From CAVWDU01 sp963840725 (GTDB lineage: Bacteria > Pseudomonadota > Gammaproteobacteria > Pseudomonadales > Halieaceae), in assembly GCA_963840725.1 (NCBI GenBank), contig CAWIZY010000016.1, forward strand, positions 372,001 to 436,000: DNA of 64,000 bases. Direction: 5' to 3'. Shown here piece after piece: positions 26,765 to 36,275 of this stretch; within the stretch, counting starts at the first letter, position 1; every line of letters begins with the position of its first letter. The notes under the pieces are model-generated. The model saw only the letters and a program-made list of their open reading frames with translations, was not told the DNA's origin and ran no database searches. Both the position numbers and the translations under genes were made by a program.

Positions 26765-27004
26765 TCAGGCGTTGAGATCGGGGATCATGTCGTTTTTGAG
26801 CTGTTCGATCGCGTCTTTGATATGCAGCTTTTCTTTCTTCAGGCGCTGCAGGAGAATCTGGTTTTTATAGGGATACTGGTACATCTCGCTGATACGCGAG
26901 TCCAGCGCCCGGTGGCGAGTTTGCAATTGCATCAGGCGCATGGCGGGTGTAATCGCCTCGTTGGCCGCTTCGGCCTCGGTGCTGTTATCTGTTGGCCCGC
27001 TCAT
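26765..27004 (-). CDS. YdcH/DUF465 family small protein
   Basis: The 79-residue protein (ATG at 27004, MSGPTDN...) ends with the family pattern: LQTRHRALDSRISEMYQ, then LLQRLKKEKLHIKDAIEQL. It is almost wholly helical, probably a short coiled-coil hairpin. Function of the family is not established. A longer reading frame upstream of the ATG is not supported by a ribosome site. The gene is alone and shares its downstream intergenic with ogt. Confidence 0.85.
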   Translation of the reverse strand: MSGPTDNSTEAEAANEAITPAMRLMQLQTRHRALDSRISEMYQYPYKNQILLQRLKKEKLHIKDAIEQLKNDMIPDLNA

Positions 27005-27075
27005 AGGGTCATTGCAATCCCGGACTCCCCGCAAAGCAGCAACTCTATACCGACAGAGGAGGCTTGTACATGCCT

Positions 27076-27915
27076 TTAACGCGAGCGAGGCAGCTGCTGC
27101 CAGAGTTCGTGTCCCGGATCGGCAAACGCATAAAAGTCAGGGCTGAGCAGGGTTTGGCGCTGGTTGTAGAGCATCGGTTTGCCATCGAGCCCGAGCAGAG
27201 CACCGCCCGCAGCTTCCAGCACCGCGTCGCCCGCGGCGATATCCCATTCGCTACAGGGTGAAAAACGTGGATACAGATCGGCTTTACCCTCGACCAGCTG
27301 ACAAAATTTTGCCGCGCTGCCACTTCGGATCAGTTGCATGCGCTCGCGCCCCTGCCCCAGTGCGTCCAGACAGCGCTGCAAATCGGCGCTGACCGGGCGC
27401 CGACTGACCAGCACCGTCAGCGCCGGGGCCTCATCCAGCGAGCGTGTCGCTGTTTGCCGACTCGACCATTGCCCCGACGCTGATTGCTGATAACAACAGG
27501 ACAGACGACCGGGGATGCCCACGTAGGCCCGGCGTTCCAGCGGCAAATACAACAGCCCCAGGGTGGGTCGATAATGCTCGATCAACGCTATGTTGATAGT
27601 AAATTCGCCGGTGCGATCAAGAAACTCCCGGGTCCCATCGAGGGGGTCGACCAGCCAGAAGCGCGGCCAATGCCAACGCTCGCGGGCCACATCGGGTGCG
27701 GACTCCTCGGACAATACCGGCAGGTCGTCAGTGAGACCACGCAAGCCAGTCTCGATCAAGGCATGAGAAGCCAGGTCGGCCTGGGTAAGGGGAGTGGCAT
27801 CCTTCTTGGTGCTGTATGATGTCGGCAGTGTTTGCGCGTAGTGCTCATTGATAACATCTCCGGCCTTCACGCAGAGTGACAACAGGGGAAAAACCAGAGA
27901 TTGCAGTTTCTGCAC
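27076..27915 (-). CDS. cysQ: 3'(2'),5'-bisphosphate nucleotidase
   Basis: CysQ removes the 3' phosphate from PAP made during sulfate assimilation and sulfotransfer; a sulfotransferase is encoded 7 kb away. The protein has the inositol-monophosphatase fold with metal ligands in LSEESAP, DPLDGTREF and EWDIAAGDAVLEAAGG. The family N-terminus (LLSLCVKAGDVINEHY) begins shortly after a GTG at 27915, preceded by GGA, giving 279 residues; the open frame continues to 28104 but that region overlaps the divergent nucleotidase gene and has no homology. The exact start is uncertain. Confidence 0.92.
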   Translation of the reverse strand: MQKLQSLVFPLLSLCVKAGDVINEHYAQTLPTSYSTKKDATPLTQADLASHALIETGLRGLTDDLPVLSEESAPDVARERWHWPRFWLVDPLDGTREFLDRTGEFTINIALIEHYRPTLGLLYLPLERRAYVGIPGRLSCCYQQSASGQWSSRQTATRSLDEAPALTVLVSRRPVSADLQRCLDALGQGRERMQLIRSGSAAKFCQLVEGKADLYPRFSPCSEWDIAAGDAVLEAAGGALLGLDGKPMLYNQRQTLLSPDFYAFADPGHELWQQLPRSR

Positions 27916-28030
27916 GAACAATTCCAGCGGCCAGCACGCCCCCACATTATCATAAGCGCCAGTCGGCGCGACGTCGCTGATCAGGCATAATCGGGCCAAC
28001 GCATCACGCCCACACCGAAAGAGGCCAGCC

Positions 28031-28696
28031 ATGATTGACTGGGACCGCATTGATACGGTGCTACTGGATATGGACGGCACCCTGCTGGATCTGCACTTCG
28101 ACAATTTTTTCTGGCTGCAGCATTTGCCGCGAGTTTATGCAGAAAAACATGCCATCAGTGAGAGTGAGTCGAGCCGACAGCTGCAGGAGCGCTTCGGGAG
28201 TGATCGGGGCACCCTCAAATGGTACAGCCTTGATCACTGGTCGGAGCAACTGGAGCTGGACATCCCTGCCCTCAAGCGGGAACTGCGGCACATGGTCAAG
28301 GCCCGGCCCTTCGCTCTGGAGTTTCTGCGTCAGCTGCACGACAGCGACCGGGACCTGGTGCTGGTTACCAACGCGCACCGCAAGACCCTGGATATCAAAA
28401 TGGACCATATTGATATTACCCCCTGGTTCGATCGCGTGGTTGTGTCGCACGAGCTGGATTCGCCGAAAGAGGAGCAGGCCTTTTGGCGGAAGCTGCAACA
28501 GCTACACCCCTTCGACCCGGCGCGTACCTTGTTCATCGACGACACAGAACAGATACTGGAGTCGGCAAGGGAGTACGGCATCGCCCACCTGCTGACCCTG
28601 CTGCAGCCAGACAGCAGCCGGCAAAAACGCATCGATACGCGTTTCCCCGGCATCCACCACTTTGACGAAATCATGCCGGGGAACCCATCACCATGA
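28031..28696 (+). CDS. yrfG: HAD-family GMP/IMP nucleotidase, YrfG type
   Basis: The 221-residue protein has all four HAD motifs: LLDMDGTLLDLHFDN, VTNAHRKTL, the lysine in SPKEEQAFW, and FIDDTEQILESAREYG. The segment LHFDNFFWLQHLPRVYAEKH is typical of YrfG, a purine 5'-nucleotidase. GAGG six bases before the ATG sets the start. It overlaps hslR by four bases, a pairing also seen in E. coli. Confidence 0.93.
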   Translation: MIDWDRIDTVLLDMDGTLLDLHFDNFFWLQHLPRVYAEKHAISESESSRQLQERFGSDRGTLKWYSLDHWSEQLELDIPALKRELRHMVKARPFALEFLRQLHDSDRDLVLVTNAHRKTLDIKMDHIDITPWFDRVVVSHELDSPKEEQAFWRKLQQLHPFDPARTLFIDDTEQILESAREYGIAHLLTLLQPDSSRQKRIDTRFPGIHHFDEIMPGNPSP

Positions 28697-29094
28697 AGCA
28701 GCACAGCGACGCCGGCGGCAAACTGCGGCTGGACAAATGGCTCTGGGCCGCCCGGTTCTTTAAAACCCGCAGCCTGGCAAAGGCCGCGATCGAGGGGGGT
28801 AAGGTTCATCTCGATGGCAGCCGGGTGAAGGTTTCGCGGGAAATAAGCGCCGGTGATCGCCTGCAGATACGCCAGGGGTGGGACGAGCGCACGGTCATCG
28901 TCACAGCCCTGTCAGACCAGCGGCGCGGAGCCCCTGAGGCGCAGGCGCTCTACGAGGAGACCGCCGAGAGCCGGGAAAAACGCGAGGCCGAGGCGGCGGC
29001 GCGCAAGGCGGCAGGCGGTATGCTGGATCGCCCCCCTGGGCGCCCCAGCAAGAAACAGCGCCGCCAGATACACCGCTTCAGGGAATCATCCTGA
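28693..29094 (+). CDS. hslR: Heat shock protein 15 (S4-domain ribosome rescue factor)
   Basis: The 133-residue protein carries an N-terminal S4 RNA-binding domain (LRLDKWLWAARFFKTRSLAK, then GGKVHLDGSRVK) and a basic helical C-terminus (RPPGRPSKKQRRQIHRF). Hsp15 binds free 50S subunits holding a nascent chain with peptidyl-tRNA and helps recycle them. It is coupled to the upstream nucleotidase gene and its 3' end overlaps the convergent diguanylate cyclase gene by 17 bases. Confidence 0.94.
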   Translation: MKQHSDAGGKLRLDKWLWAARFFKTRSLAKAAIEGGKVHLDGSRVKVSREISAGDRLQIRQGWDERTVIVTALSDQRRGAPEAQALYEETAESREKREAEAAARKAAGGMLDRPPGRPSKKQRRQIHRFRESS

Positions 29095-30337
29095 GCCCGA
29101 CTGACCCACTGCTGGCGCAAGCCTGCCCGGGTGCATTGTCCGCCACGACGATCGTATCCCGGCCGGCATCTTTGGCCCGATAGAGCGCCGCGTCGGCAGC
29201 GTTGACCAGCGCCTCGGGATCGAGTCGATCGTTGAGCGGCAGGGTCTTGACCCCCTGACTGACAGTGACAAAATCGGAGACGGTCGACCCGCGGTGCGGG
29301 ATACGCTCCGCCAGCACCATTTCGCGAAGACGACAAGCCATGTGCAGGGCCGATTCCGCGCTGGCGCCGGGCAGAATCAGGATAAATTCCTCGCCGCCGT
29401 AACGGGCGACCACCTCTCCCGCGCGGGAGGCAACCCGGCGCATCACCTCCGCTAACCTCACCAGCACCTGGTCACCGGCGGGGTGACCATAGTTATCGTT
29501 GTAGTGTTTGAAACAATCCACATCCAGCAAAATAAGGGACAGGCAGCTGTGGTTCCGGTAGGCGCGCTTCATCTCCTCGGCGAGCACCTGATTGACCTGT
29601 CGACGATTGCCCAGGCCGGTCAACTCATCCACATTGGCCAGGTCCGTCAGCTGCTGGCGCATCTCGCGCAGCTGTCGGTTGCGATCCAGCAGCGAGCTGG
29701 TGAGATCACCCAACTCCCGGGACATCAAGTCACGCTCCCAGTTGAGCGCGATCATATTGCGATAAGACTGGTACACCCGCTCACAGAGGCTGACCAGCAA
29801 CGCGCAAACGGCCAGCAGGCCAAGACCGATCACCAGATTATGGGCTTGCTCCCAGTAGTGCACCAGACTCCACCAGGCGATGGGCCACAGAGAGGTAAAG
29901 AGGAAGGCAATAAAATACTCGCGAATAATCACTGTAACGCCGACCGACACTGCAGTGATCATAAAAATCAGCACCAGAAACAGGTGCTGCACACTGACCG
30001 GCACCTTGTCAGCAGCGAAAATATACACCGCAGACCAGGCTGCACCAGACAGTCCGGCGCCCAGCACCAGCTGACGCACAACGCCTGCCGGGTTACTGCG
30101 GTAGCGGTGTCCCGCCAGTGCGCGACTCATCGCCACGGAACGGATCAGCATTAACACCAACACCGCAATAGTCCACAGCACCATGGCGGCGATGTCTACA
30201 TAGGGCCAGAACAGCAGCAGGGTCGCCACCACTCCCACCAACTGGGAATAGCAAGTGACCACCCTGCTGTTTTGCATCACCAGTTCCAACTGGGTGGCTA
30301 GCAGCTCTTCGGGCGTTATGTGGCGCGCATAAATCAT
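29078..30337 (-). CDS. Membrane-bound diguanylate cyclase (GGDEF)
   Basis: The 419-residue protein has about five or six hydrophobic helices in residues 30-195, a short coiled coil (about 200-235) and a C-terminal GGDEF domain (about 245-405). The active-site loop is YGGEEF, an active variant, and the DVDCFKHYND metal/guanine segment is intact. The inhibitory site is changed: RAGE stands where RxxD is usual, so product inhibition by c-di-GMP may be weak. The membrane part resembles integral sensor modules but I cannot name its ligand. A PilZ protein at 54.6 kb is a possible c-di-GMP target. Confidence 0.9.
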   Translation of the reverse strand: MIYARHITPEELLATQLELVMQNSRVVTCYSQLVGVVATLLLFWPYVDIAAMVLWTIAVLVLMLIRSVAMSRALAGHRYRSNPAGVVRQLVLGAGLSGAAWSAVYIFAADKVPVSVQHLFLVLIFMITAVSVGVTVIIREYFIAFLFTSLWPIAWWSLVHYWEQAHNLVIGLGLLAVCALLVSLCERVYQSYRNMIALNWERDLMSRELGDLTSSLLDRNRQLREMRQQLTDLANVDELTGLGNRRQVNQVLAEEMKRAYRNHSCLSLILLDVDCFKHYNDNYGHPAGDQVLVRLAEVMRRVASRAGEVVARYGGEEFILILPGASAESALHMACRLREMVLAERIPHRGSTVSDFVTVSQGVKTLPLNDRLDPEALVNAADAALYRAKDAGRDTIVVADNAPGQACASSGSVGLRMIP

Positions 30338-30479
30338 GGCTTGATGCTACACCGGGCGGGGCTTTTAGCCACAATTGCAGCCCCGGGCTGAGACACCGTT
30401 CACAGCAACGTTGCAGCGCGGTTGCCAGCGGTCCGGGGCTGACCCACACTGATGAAAAAAATAACAGGCATCGCGGGAA

Positions 30480-31196
30480 ATGTATTCCTGGAAAATCACT
30501 CGCACAGTGTGCGCCGTACTCCTGGTGTTGCCACTTGTGCATCTGGCCTGGCTCATGGCCGGTGAAACCCTCGCCCTACTGGATGGCTCGCCGGAGGTGT
30601 GGGACGCTCAGGTCGAGGCCTACAACCGCAATGTCGTGGTCGAGGAATTACCGCTGGACCCATTGGTAGTCGTTGGGGGTCGATTGGTCACTCTCTGGCC
30701 TGGCCTGGTGACGCTACTGAGCCCCCGTCCGGTGCTGATGCGCGGCGTGGGCGACGCCACAGTGGACGATATCAGCCACCACTACCAATCCCTGATCGGG
30801 CTGTATCGGCCGGCAACCGTGGTACTGCTGCCCGGCAACAGTGAGTTTCGCATCCGGGACAACAAATCCCCAGCGGAACTTCTCCAGGCCATCGAGAACC
30901 TCGTGGCGCTGGACTCCGCTCATGGCCACACCCGGCATTTTTACATCTTCAGTCCGCTGGCGACCCCACTGTTCCCAAGCGATCGTCCAAAGCTGCTGGC
31001 CGCGAGCGCGCTACTGCAGGACTGGGCCCGAACCCAAGTGGCGGTTAGCGTTATCGACCCCAACCCGCTGCTGGCCCGTATAGACGGCAGACCCGACCCG
31101 CGTTTTTTCCTCAGTGACGGCATTCACCTGAATGACGAGGGCTTTCTGCGACTATCCCTTCTCCTCCAGCAGGCACTGGCAAAAACCCCACACTGA
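30480..31196 (+). CDS. SGNH-hydrolase-like membrane-anchored protein, nucleophile lost
   Basis: The 238-residue protein begins with a signal-anchor helix (about 8-30) and has an SGNH-like body outside the membrane. Block I, normally G(D/S)S, reads VVVGGRLVTLWPG, so the serine nucleophile is missing; block III has GNSE; block V DGIHLNDEGFLRLS keeps the Asp and His. It is close to the FIGSSS..LW subgroup. It may be a catalytically dead relative or use other residues. No neighbour explains its role. The GGGA ribosome site is only about three bases from the ATG. Confidence 0.7.
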   Translation: MYSWKITRTVCAVLLVLPLVHLAWLMAGETLALLDGSPEVWDAQVEAYNRNVVVEELPLDPLVVVGGRLVTLWPGLVTLLSPRPVLMRGVGDATVDDISHHYQSLIGLYRPATVVLLPGNSEFRIRDNKSPAELLQAIENLVALDSAHGHTRHFYIFSPLATPLFPSDRPKLLAASALLQDWARTQVAVSVIDPNPLLARIDGRPDPRFFLSDGIHLNDEGFLRLSLLLQQALAKTPH

Positions 31197-31319
31197 ATAC
31201 AGCTATCAACTCAGGGGGTCAGCGGGCAGCTTGCCTGCGGACAGCCCGGCGAGTTGCCGCCCAAATTAACCGCGCCGGGGTGGGCTACATTTACAGAAAA
31301 GTAGGCTAGAATTGCGGTC

Positions 31320-33248
31320 ATGCTATCCGAACTGCCTATCCTGCCCCCAGCCGTGCCGCTGCTCGATGCCATCGACAGGGGTGACACCAACCCACGCGAC
31401 CTCGACAGTCAAAAGCTGGTTGAGCTGGCTGCAGAGCTCCGTTCCTACCTGCTCTATTGTGTCGGTCAGTCGGGCGGTCATTTCGGCGCCGGACTCGGCG
31501 TGGTCGAATTGACCGTGGCACTGCATCACGTGTTCAACACACCGTTCGACCGCATTGTCTGGGACGTCGGCCACCAGACCTATCCTCACAAAATTTTGAC
31601 CGGGCGAATGCGCCAGATGGCAAGCATGCGCGGGGCGGGTGGTCTCTCCGGATTCCCCAAGCGCAGCGAAAGCGAATACGACAGCTTTGGCGTTGGTCAC
31701 TCCTCGACCAGCATCTCGGCGGCTATGGGAATGGCTCTGGCCGCCGCCAGCCAGGACAGCGGTCGCAAAGTCGTCGCCGTCATTGGTGACGGAGCGATCA
31801 CCGGCGGCATGGCCATAGAAGCACTGGCACACGCCGGGCATGTGCGCCCCAATATGCTGGTTGTGCTCAATGACAACCAGATGTCCATCGGCCATAACGA
31901 GGGCGGCCTGGCCAACCTGTTTGCTCGCATGTGGGCCAGCAAGACCTACATCTCCATGCGCGAAGGTTCAAAAAAGGTATTGGAAAAAATTCGCCCGGCC
32001 TGGGAATTGGCGAAGCGTACAGAAGAACACATGAAAGGCATGGTCGCCCCGGGCACCTTATTCGAGGAACTGGGTTTCCATTATATCGGCCCGCTGGACG
32101 GTCATGACCTGCCTCAGCTGGTGCAAACTCTGGAAAACATGCGCGGGCTGGTCGGGCCGCAGTTCCTGCATATTCGCACCATGAAGGGCAAGGGCTTTGA
32201 ACCTTCCGAGCAGGACCCCGTCGGCTACCACGCGATCAACAAACTGGAGGCGAAGCCCCGCGGACCACAACCACCACCCGCCTCACCCCTCAAACCGCGA
32301 CCCAAGTATCAGGACATCTTCGGTCGCTGGTTGTGTGACATGGCCGACCGCAACCAGCAGTTGGTGGGCATAACACCGGCGATGTGCGAGGGCTCCGGCA
32401 TGGTGGAGTTTGCCGAGCAGTACCCGGAACGTTATTTCGACGTGGCCATCGCGGAACAGCATGCAGTAACGCTTGCTGCCGGTATGGCCTGCGATGGCTT
32501 GAAACCGGTGGTAGCCATTTACTCAACGTTCCTGCAACGTGGCTACGACCAGTTAATCCACGATGTTGCGCTACAAAATCTGGACGTGACCTTTGCCATA
32601 GATCGAGCAGGCGTAGTAGGACAGGACGGGCCCACTCACCATGGTGCCTTCGACCTCACCTACCTGCGCTGCGTTCCGAATATGGTCATCGCCGCCCCCT
32701 CCGATGAAAACGAATGCCGCCAACTTCTGTTCACCGGTTTCGTGCACGAAGGTCCTGCCGCTATTCGCTACCCCCGGGGCAGCGGACCCGGTGCGATCAT
32801 CGCCGAGGAGATGATCGCCCTCGAAATCGGCAAGGCGGTGCCAGTGCGCAAGGGCCAACGCATCGCGATACTTAATTTTGGTACGCTGCTGCCCGCCGCT
32901 ATGGAGGTAGCGGACCGCCTGGACGCCACGGTGGTCGATATGCGCTGGGTGAAGCCTTTGGATGAAACCCTGGTGTTGGAGCTTGCCGAGCAACACGAGC
33001 TGCTGGTCACTCTCGAAGAAAACGCCGTCGCCGGCGGCGCGGGCTCAGGCGTAGCGGAGTTTTTGAACGCGCAACAGGCCCCGGTGCGCATCATGCATTT
33101 CGGCTTGCCAGACCGCTTCGTCGAACACGGCTCCCAAAATGAACAACACAGCTGGTGCGGCCTCGATTCCGCGACCATCGGTGACAAAATCGCCGATGCC
33201 CGCGAATCGAGACAGCTAACGCACCGGGAGCCTGTGCAGGTGTTCTGA
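31320..33248 (+). CDS. dxs: 1-deoxy-D-xylulose-5-phosphate synthase
   Basis: Dxs condenses pyruvate and glyceraldehyde-3-phosphate, the entry step of the MEP isoprenoid pathway, using thiamine diphosphate. The 642-residue protein is full length: GHQTYPHKILTGR, the ThDP motif GDGAITGGMAIEAL...NDNQMSI, and the transketolase half with DRAGVVGQDGPTHHG and RYPRGSG. A TAGAAT hexamer lies at 31307-31312, only 7 bases before the ATG, and no ribosome site is visible, so the message may be nearly leaderless. dxs usually adjoins xseB-ispA; here about 6 kb of glycan genes separates them. Confidence 0.96.
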   Translation: MLSELPILPPAVPLLDAIDRGDTNPRDLDSQKLVELAAELRSYLLYCVGQSGGHFGAGLGVVELTVALHHVFNTPFDRIVWDVGHQTYPHKILTGRMRQMASMRGAGGLSGFPKRSESEYDSFGVGHSSTSISAAMGMALAAASQDSGRKVVAVIGDGAITGGMAIEALAHAGHVRPNMLVVLNDNQMSIGHNEGGLANLFARMWASKTYISMREGSKKVLEKIRPAWELAKRTEEHMKGMVAPGTLFEELGFHYIGPLDGHDLPQLVQTLENMRGLVGPQFLHIRTMKGKGFEPSEQDPVGYHAINKLEAKPRGPQPPPASPLKPRPKYQDIFGRWLCDMADRNQQLVGITPAMCEGSGMVEFAEQYPERYFDVAIAEQHAVTLAAGMACDGLKPVVAIYSTFLQRGYDQLIHDVALQNLDVTFAIDRAGVVGQDGPTHHGAFDLTYLRCVPNMVIAAPSDENECRQLLFTGFVHEGPAAIRYPRGSGPGAIIAEEMIALEIGKAVPVRKGQRIAILNFGTLLPAAMEVADRLDATVVDMRWVKPLDETLVLELAEQHELLVTLEENAVAGGAGSGVAEFLNAQQAPVRIMHFGLPDRFVEHGSQNEQHSWCGLDSATIGDKIADARESRQLTHREPVQVF

Positions 33249-33422
33249 TTAAGAGGTGGCCGAGCCCCGCCGGAGGAATACCGGAAAACTACAGTTCCTT
33301 TCATCTATTGCTTTCGTAATGGCGACAATCAAACTACCTTAATTCCCAGAACCGGCCCTCGCGGCGCCTGCACCGCTCTTGCGGACGCATTATTCAAAAT
33401 GAAGGATTGTGCTAAAAACCCT

Positions 33423-34533
33423 ATGGATGAGCCGATCGGAGCATGACCAGCAGCCCTCGCTACCGCCCTAGAAGAAGTTCAGCCCTATCTTGAGCAGATC
33501 TGGAACAGCCACCAATTAACCAACTGTGGCCCTTTCCACAGACGTCTGGAAGCCGAACTGGCAAAGCACCTTGGCATCAACTACCTATCTCTCTTTGCCA
33601 ATGGCACTCTAACTCTGGTCACCGCACTCCAAGCGCTGGGAGTTCACGGTGAAGTGATCACGACACCTTATAGTTTTGTCGCCACCACCCATGCCCTTAA
33701 TTGGAATAGGATAACGCCAGTTTTTGTCGATATAGATCCGATGACCCTGAACCTCGACCCGGCAAAGGTTGAAGCGGCAATAACGCCGGCCACCACCGCC
33801 ATTCTGGCAACCCACGTTTATGGGCACCCCTGCGACGTTGATGCCATCCAACGTATAGCTGACAACTATGGGCTCAAGGTAATTTATGATGCGGCTCATG
33901 CCTTTGGCGTGGAGGATGACACTGGCAGCGTCCTGGCCCACGGCGACATGGCCATACAGAGCTACCATGCCACCAAAGTTTTCACCACTTTCGAGGGTGG
34001 CGCCATCATCAGCCCCGACGAAAAGACAAAACGGCGTATCGATTTTCTGAAAAACTTCGGGTTCGCAGACGAGGTTACGGTGGTCGATTGCGGCATCAAC
34101 GGGAAAATGAATGAGCTTCAGGCCGCTGTTGGGCTAGCGCAGCTGCCGCACGTGGAGCGATCTCTGGCCCTCAGAGGTCTGGTTGACCAGCAATATCGTG
34201 AACTCCTTAGCAATATCGCGGGGCTCCGTTTCATACCCTAGTACTGCACGCAAAAATAATTATGCCTATTTCCCCATCTTCATCGAGCCTTCGTTCAGTT
34301 GCAGCAGGGACGAACTGTATACCAAGCTGCGTGATCACAACATTATCTGCAGACGTTATTTTTATCCGTTGATTAGCCATTTCCCTACTTATCGAAATCT
34401 CGCCAGTTCGGATCCGAGCAACCTGCCTGTCGCGGAAAATGTTGCACAGCAGGTGATCTGTCTGCCGATCTATCCAAACCTGCCCCCCGAGGTGCCGATT
34501 GAAGTCGCAGCGTTATGCACAGCGAGTCCCTGA
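33423..34533 (+). pseudogene. DegT/DnrJ/EryC1/StrS aminotransferase, frameshifted
   Basis: A PLP-dependent sugar aminotransferase of this family is spread over three frames. An in-frame TGA at 33444 cuts off a possible start at 33423; SLPP and LEEVQPYLEQIW near 33460 are in different frames. The main frame then runs unbroken from 33447 through NYLSLFANGTLTLVTALQAL and TTPYSFVATTHALNWN to the PLP-lysine segment SYHATKVFTTFEGGAI, then stops at 34239 after GLRFIP. The next frame resumes STARKNNYAYFPIFIEPSF to a stop at 34533. At least two frameshifts are needed to restore it, so it is probably dead. In an intact state it would make an amino sugar for surface glycan. Confidence 0.85.
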
Positions 34534-34566
34534 AGGCTGCCGACGGCTAAGGAACATTCTGTTGAA

Positions 34567-35310
34567 ATGAAGTTGGCGATAATGCAACCCTACCTGTTTC
34601 CCTACATTGGATATTTTCAATTGATGGCAGCAGTAGACCATTTCGTTATCTATGATGACGCCCAGTGGATGAAAGGAGGCTGGATCAACCGCAATAGAAT
34701 TTTGGTGGAAGGGGCGCCCCGTTACTTCACTTTGCCGGTCGCAAAAACCACACACACGCAGCGCATCAATGAGCGCTGTTTCGCTGACGATGTTGATATC
34801 CACAAGAAGAAAATTCTTCGCCAACTCGCTTTTTCCTACTGCAGGGCGCCCTTCTTCGATGAGATACTGTCGCTGGTAAAGGATTGTTTTGGTGAGCCGC
34901 AGAGAGACGTCTCTCGGCTGCTGGTAAGCTGCCTTGAAAGCTGCTGCGATTATTTGGGGATAGACACCCCCATGACAATGGCATCTGACGTCGAGTCGCC
35001 GACTGACCTTGCCGGAGAAAACAAAGTCATTCATATCAGCCGGACGCTTGGGGCCAATCACTATGTCAACCCGGCGGGAGGTGCGTCTCTGTATAGTGGC
35101 TCACGGTTTGCGAGCGCCGGTCTTCAGCTCAGTTTTCTGCACACTCTAGAGCTGAGATACCCACAATTCGGCGGAAAGAAGTTTCAACCATCATTGTCCA
35201 TCATTGATGTATTGATGTTTAACACACCAGAGCAGGTTTTGGCCCTGCTCCAGCGCTACAGGTTGGAGCAGGCAAGCGCTACTGTCGCCACGGGCCACCT
35301 CCAAGCATGA
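34567..35310 (+). CDS. WbqC-like family protein
   Basis: The 247-residue protein starts MKLAIMQPYLFPYIGYFQLM and continues VDHFVIYDDAQWMKGGWINR, the WbqC signature, with the later GANHYVNPAGG conserved. WbqC-like proteins occur in O-antigen and other surface polysaccharide loci next to sugar aminotransferases and are thought to be acyl- or glycine-transfer enzymes; the activity is not firmly established. It follows the broken aminotransferase and overlaps the sulfotransferase gene by four bases. Confidence 0.9.
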   Translation: MKLAIMQPYLFPYIGYFQLMAAVDHFVIYDDAQWMKGGWINRNRILVEGAPRYFTLPVAKTTHTQRINERCFADDVDIHKKKILRQLAFSYCRAPFFDEILSLVKDCFGEPQRDVSRLLVSCLESCCDYLGIDTPMTMASDVESPTDLAGENKVIHISRTLGANHYVNPAGGASLYSGSRFASAGLQLSFLHTLELRYPQFGGKKFQPSLSIIDVLMFNTPEQVLALLQRYRLEQASATVATGHLQA

Positions 35311-36203
35311 CCAACACTGAGGGGATCACAAAAGTGGCCGTGCATGGAGCGCCCAGGTCCGGGACTTCATGGCTAGGCGAGATACTTAACAGTAACCCTG
35401 CTACGGCCTACCGTTACCAACCGCTGTTTTCCTATGCCCATAAAGACTTCCTCAACGATCGGTCCACGCGCGCTGATATCGCAGAGTTCTTTATGCGACT
35501 AGGCCGCTGCGAGGATGCATTCACCAACCAGAACGAGCGTAGAAACCTCGGCGAGTTGCCCAAATTCTCCAAGACCGGCATGACCCACGTAGTCTATAAG
35601 GAGGTCCGCTACCACCATATCCTAGAGAATATGATGCACCAGTTGGATGACACGCTGCTGGTTGCCGCAATTCGGAGCCCACTGGGAGCAATAAACTCCT
35701 GGTCGCTGCCCCGCGAGTTTCGCGCGGACCTGGGATGGTCAGAAATCGAAGAGTGGAGGTTTGCCGACAAAAAAAATGCAGGAAAACCCGAGGAGTTCAA
35801 TGGTTATGAGAAATGGAAGGAGGCTACGCGACTATTCATGCGCCTGCATAACAGATACCCTAACCGGGTTCATCTATTGCACTATTCACGGCTGCTCAGA
35901 GACCCAGTGACTGAGACAGAAAGACTTTTCGGCTTTCTGAACCTTCAAGTCACAAAAGCCACCTTGAACTTTCTCCGACAAAGCCGTAACTTCGACAACC
36001 CCTCAGCATATTCCGTTTATCGCTCGCGATTAAAGGACGATGCCTGGCAACATCAGTTGCACCCTGCGATTTCTACTCATATCGTCGATGATCTAACGGG
36101 GACATCTCTGGAAGCGTTTCTTTACCAGGAACCTGCTTGCGGCTCTGAGCGTTCAAATGGCGGGTGCCCCACCAATGCGAACGTCACCTCCACTCGCGGC
36201 TAA
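35307..36203 (+). CDS. PAPS-dependent sulfotransferase
   Basis: The 298-residue protein has the sulfotransferase P-loop-like PAPS site near its start (VAVHGAPRSGTSWLGEIL) and the 3'-phosphate-binding region HLLHYSRLLRDPVTETERLF. No membrane segment is seen, so it acts in the cytoplasm, probably sulfating a glycan precursor or lipid-linked sugar. It is coupled to the WbqC gene and precedes the flippase. CysQ, encoded elsewhere in the window, would dispose of the PAP produced. Confidence 0.88.
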   Translation: MTNTEGITKVAVHGAPRSGTSWLGEILNSNPATAYRYQPLFSYAHKDFLNDRSTRADIAEFFMRLGRCEDAFTNQNERRNLGELPKFSKTGMTHVVYKEVRYHHILENMMHQLDDTLLVAAIRSPLGAINSWSLPREFRADLGWSEIEEWRFADKKNAGKPEEFNGYEKWKEATRLFMRLHNRYPNRVHLLHYSRLLRDPVTETERLFGFLNLQVTKATLNFLRQSRNFDNPSAYSVYRSRLKDDAWQHQLHPAISTHIVDDLTGTSLEAFLYQEPACGSERSNGGCPTNANVTSTRG

Positions 36204-36275
36204 CCAAACCCGTGCTGGTCAACATCAGTACCTCTTCAGCAGAGCAGAGCTAGCATTGGCTATTACGGCCTGCGA

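Noticed and set aside
27916..28104. N-terminal extension of CysQ
   Set aside because: The extra 63 codons overlap the divergent nucleotidase gene and do not resemble the family.
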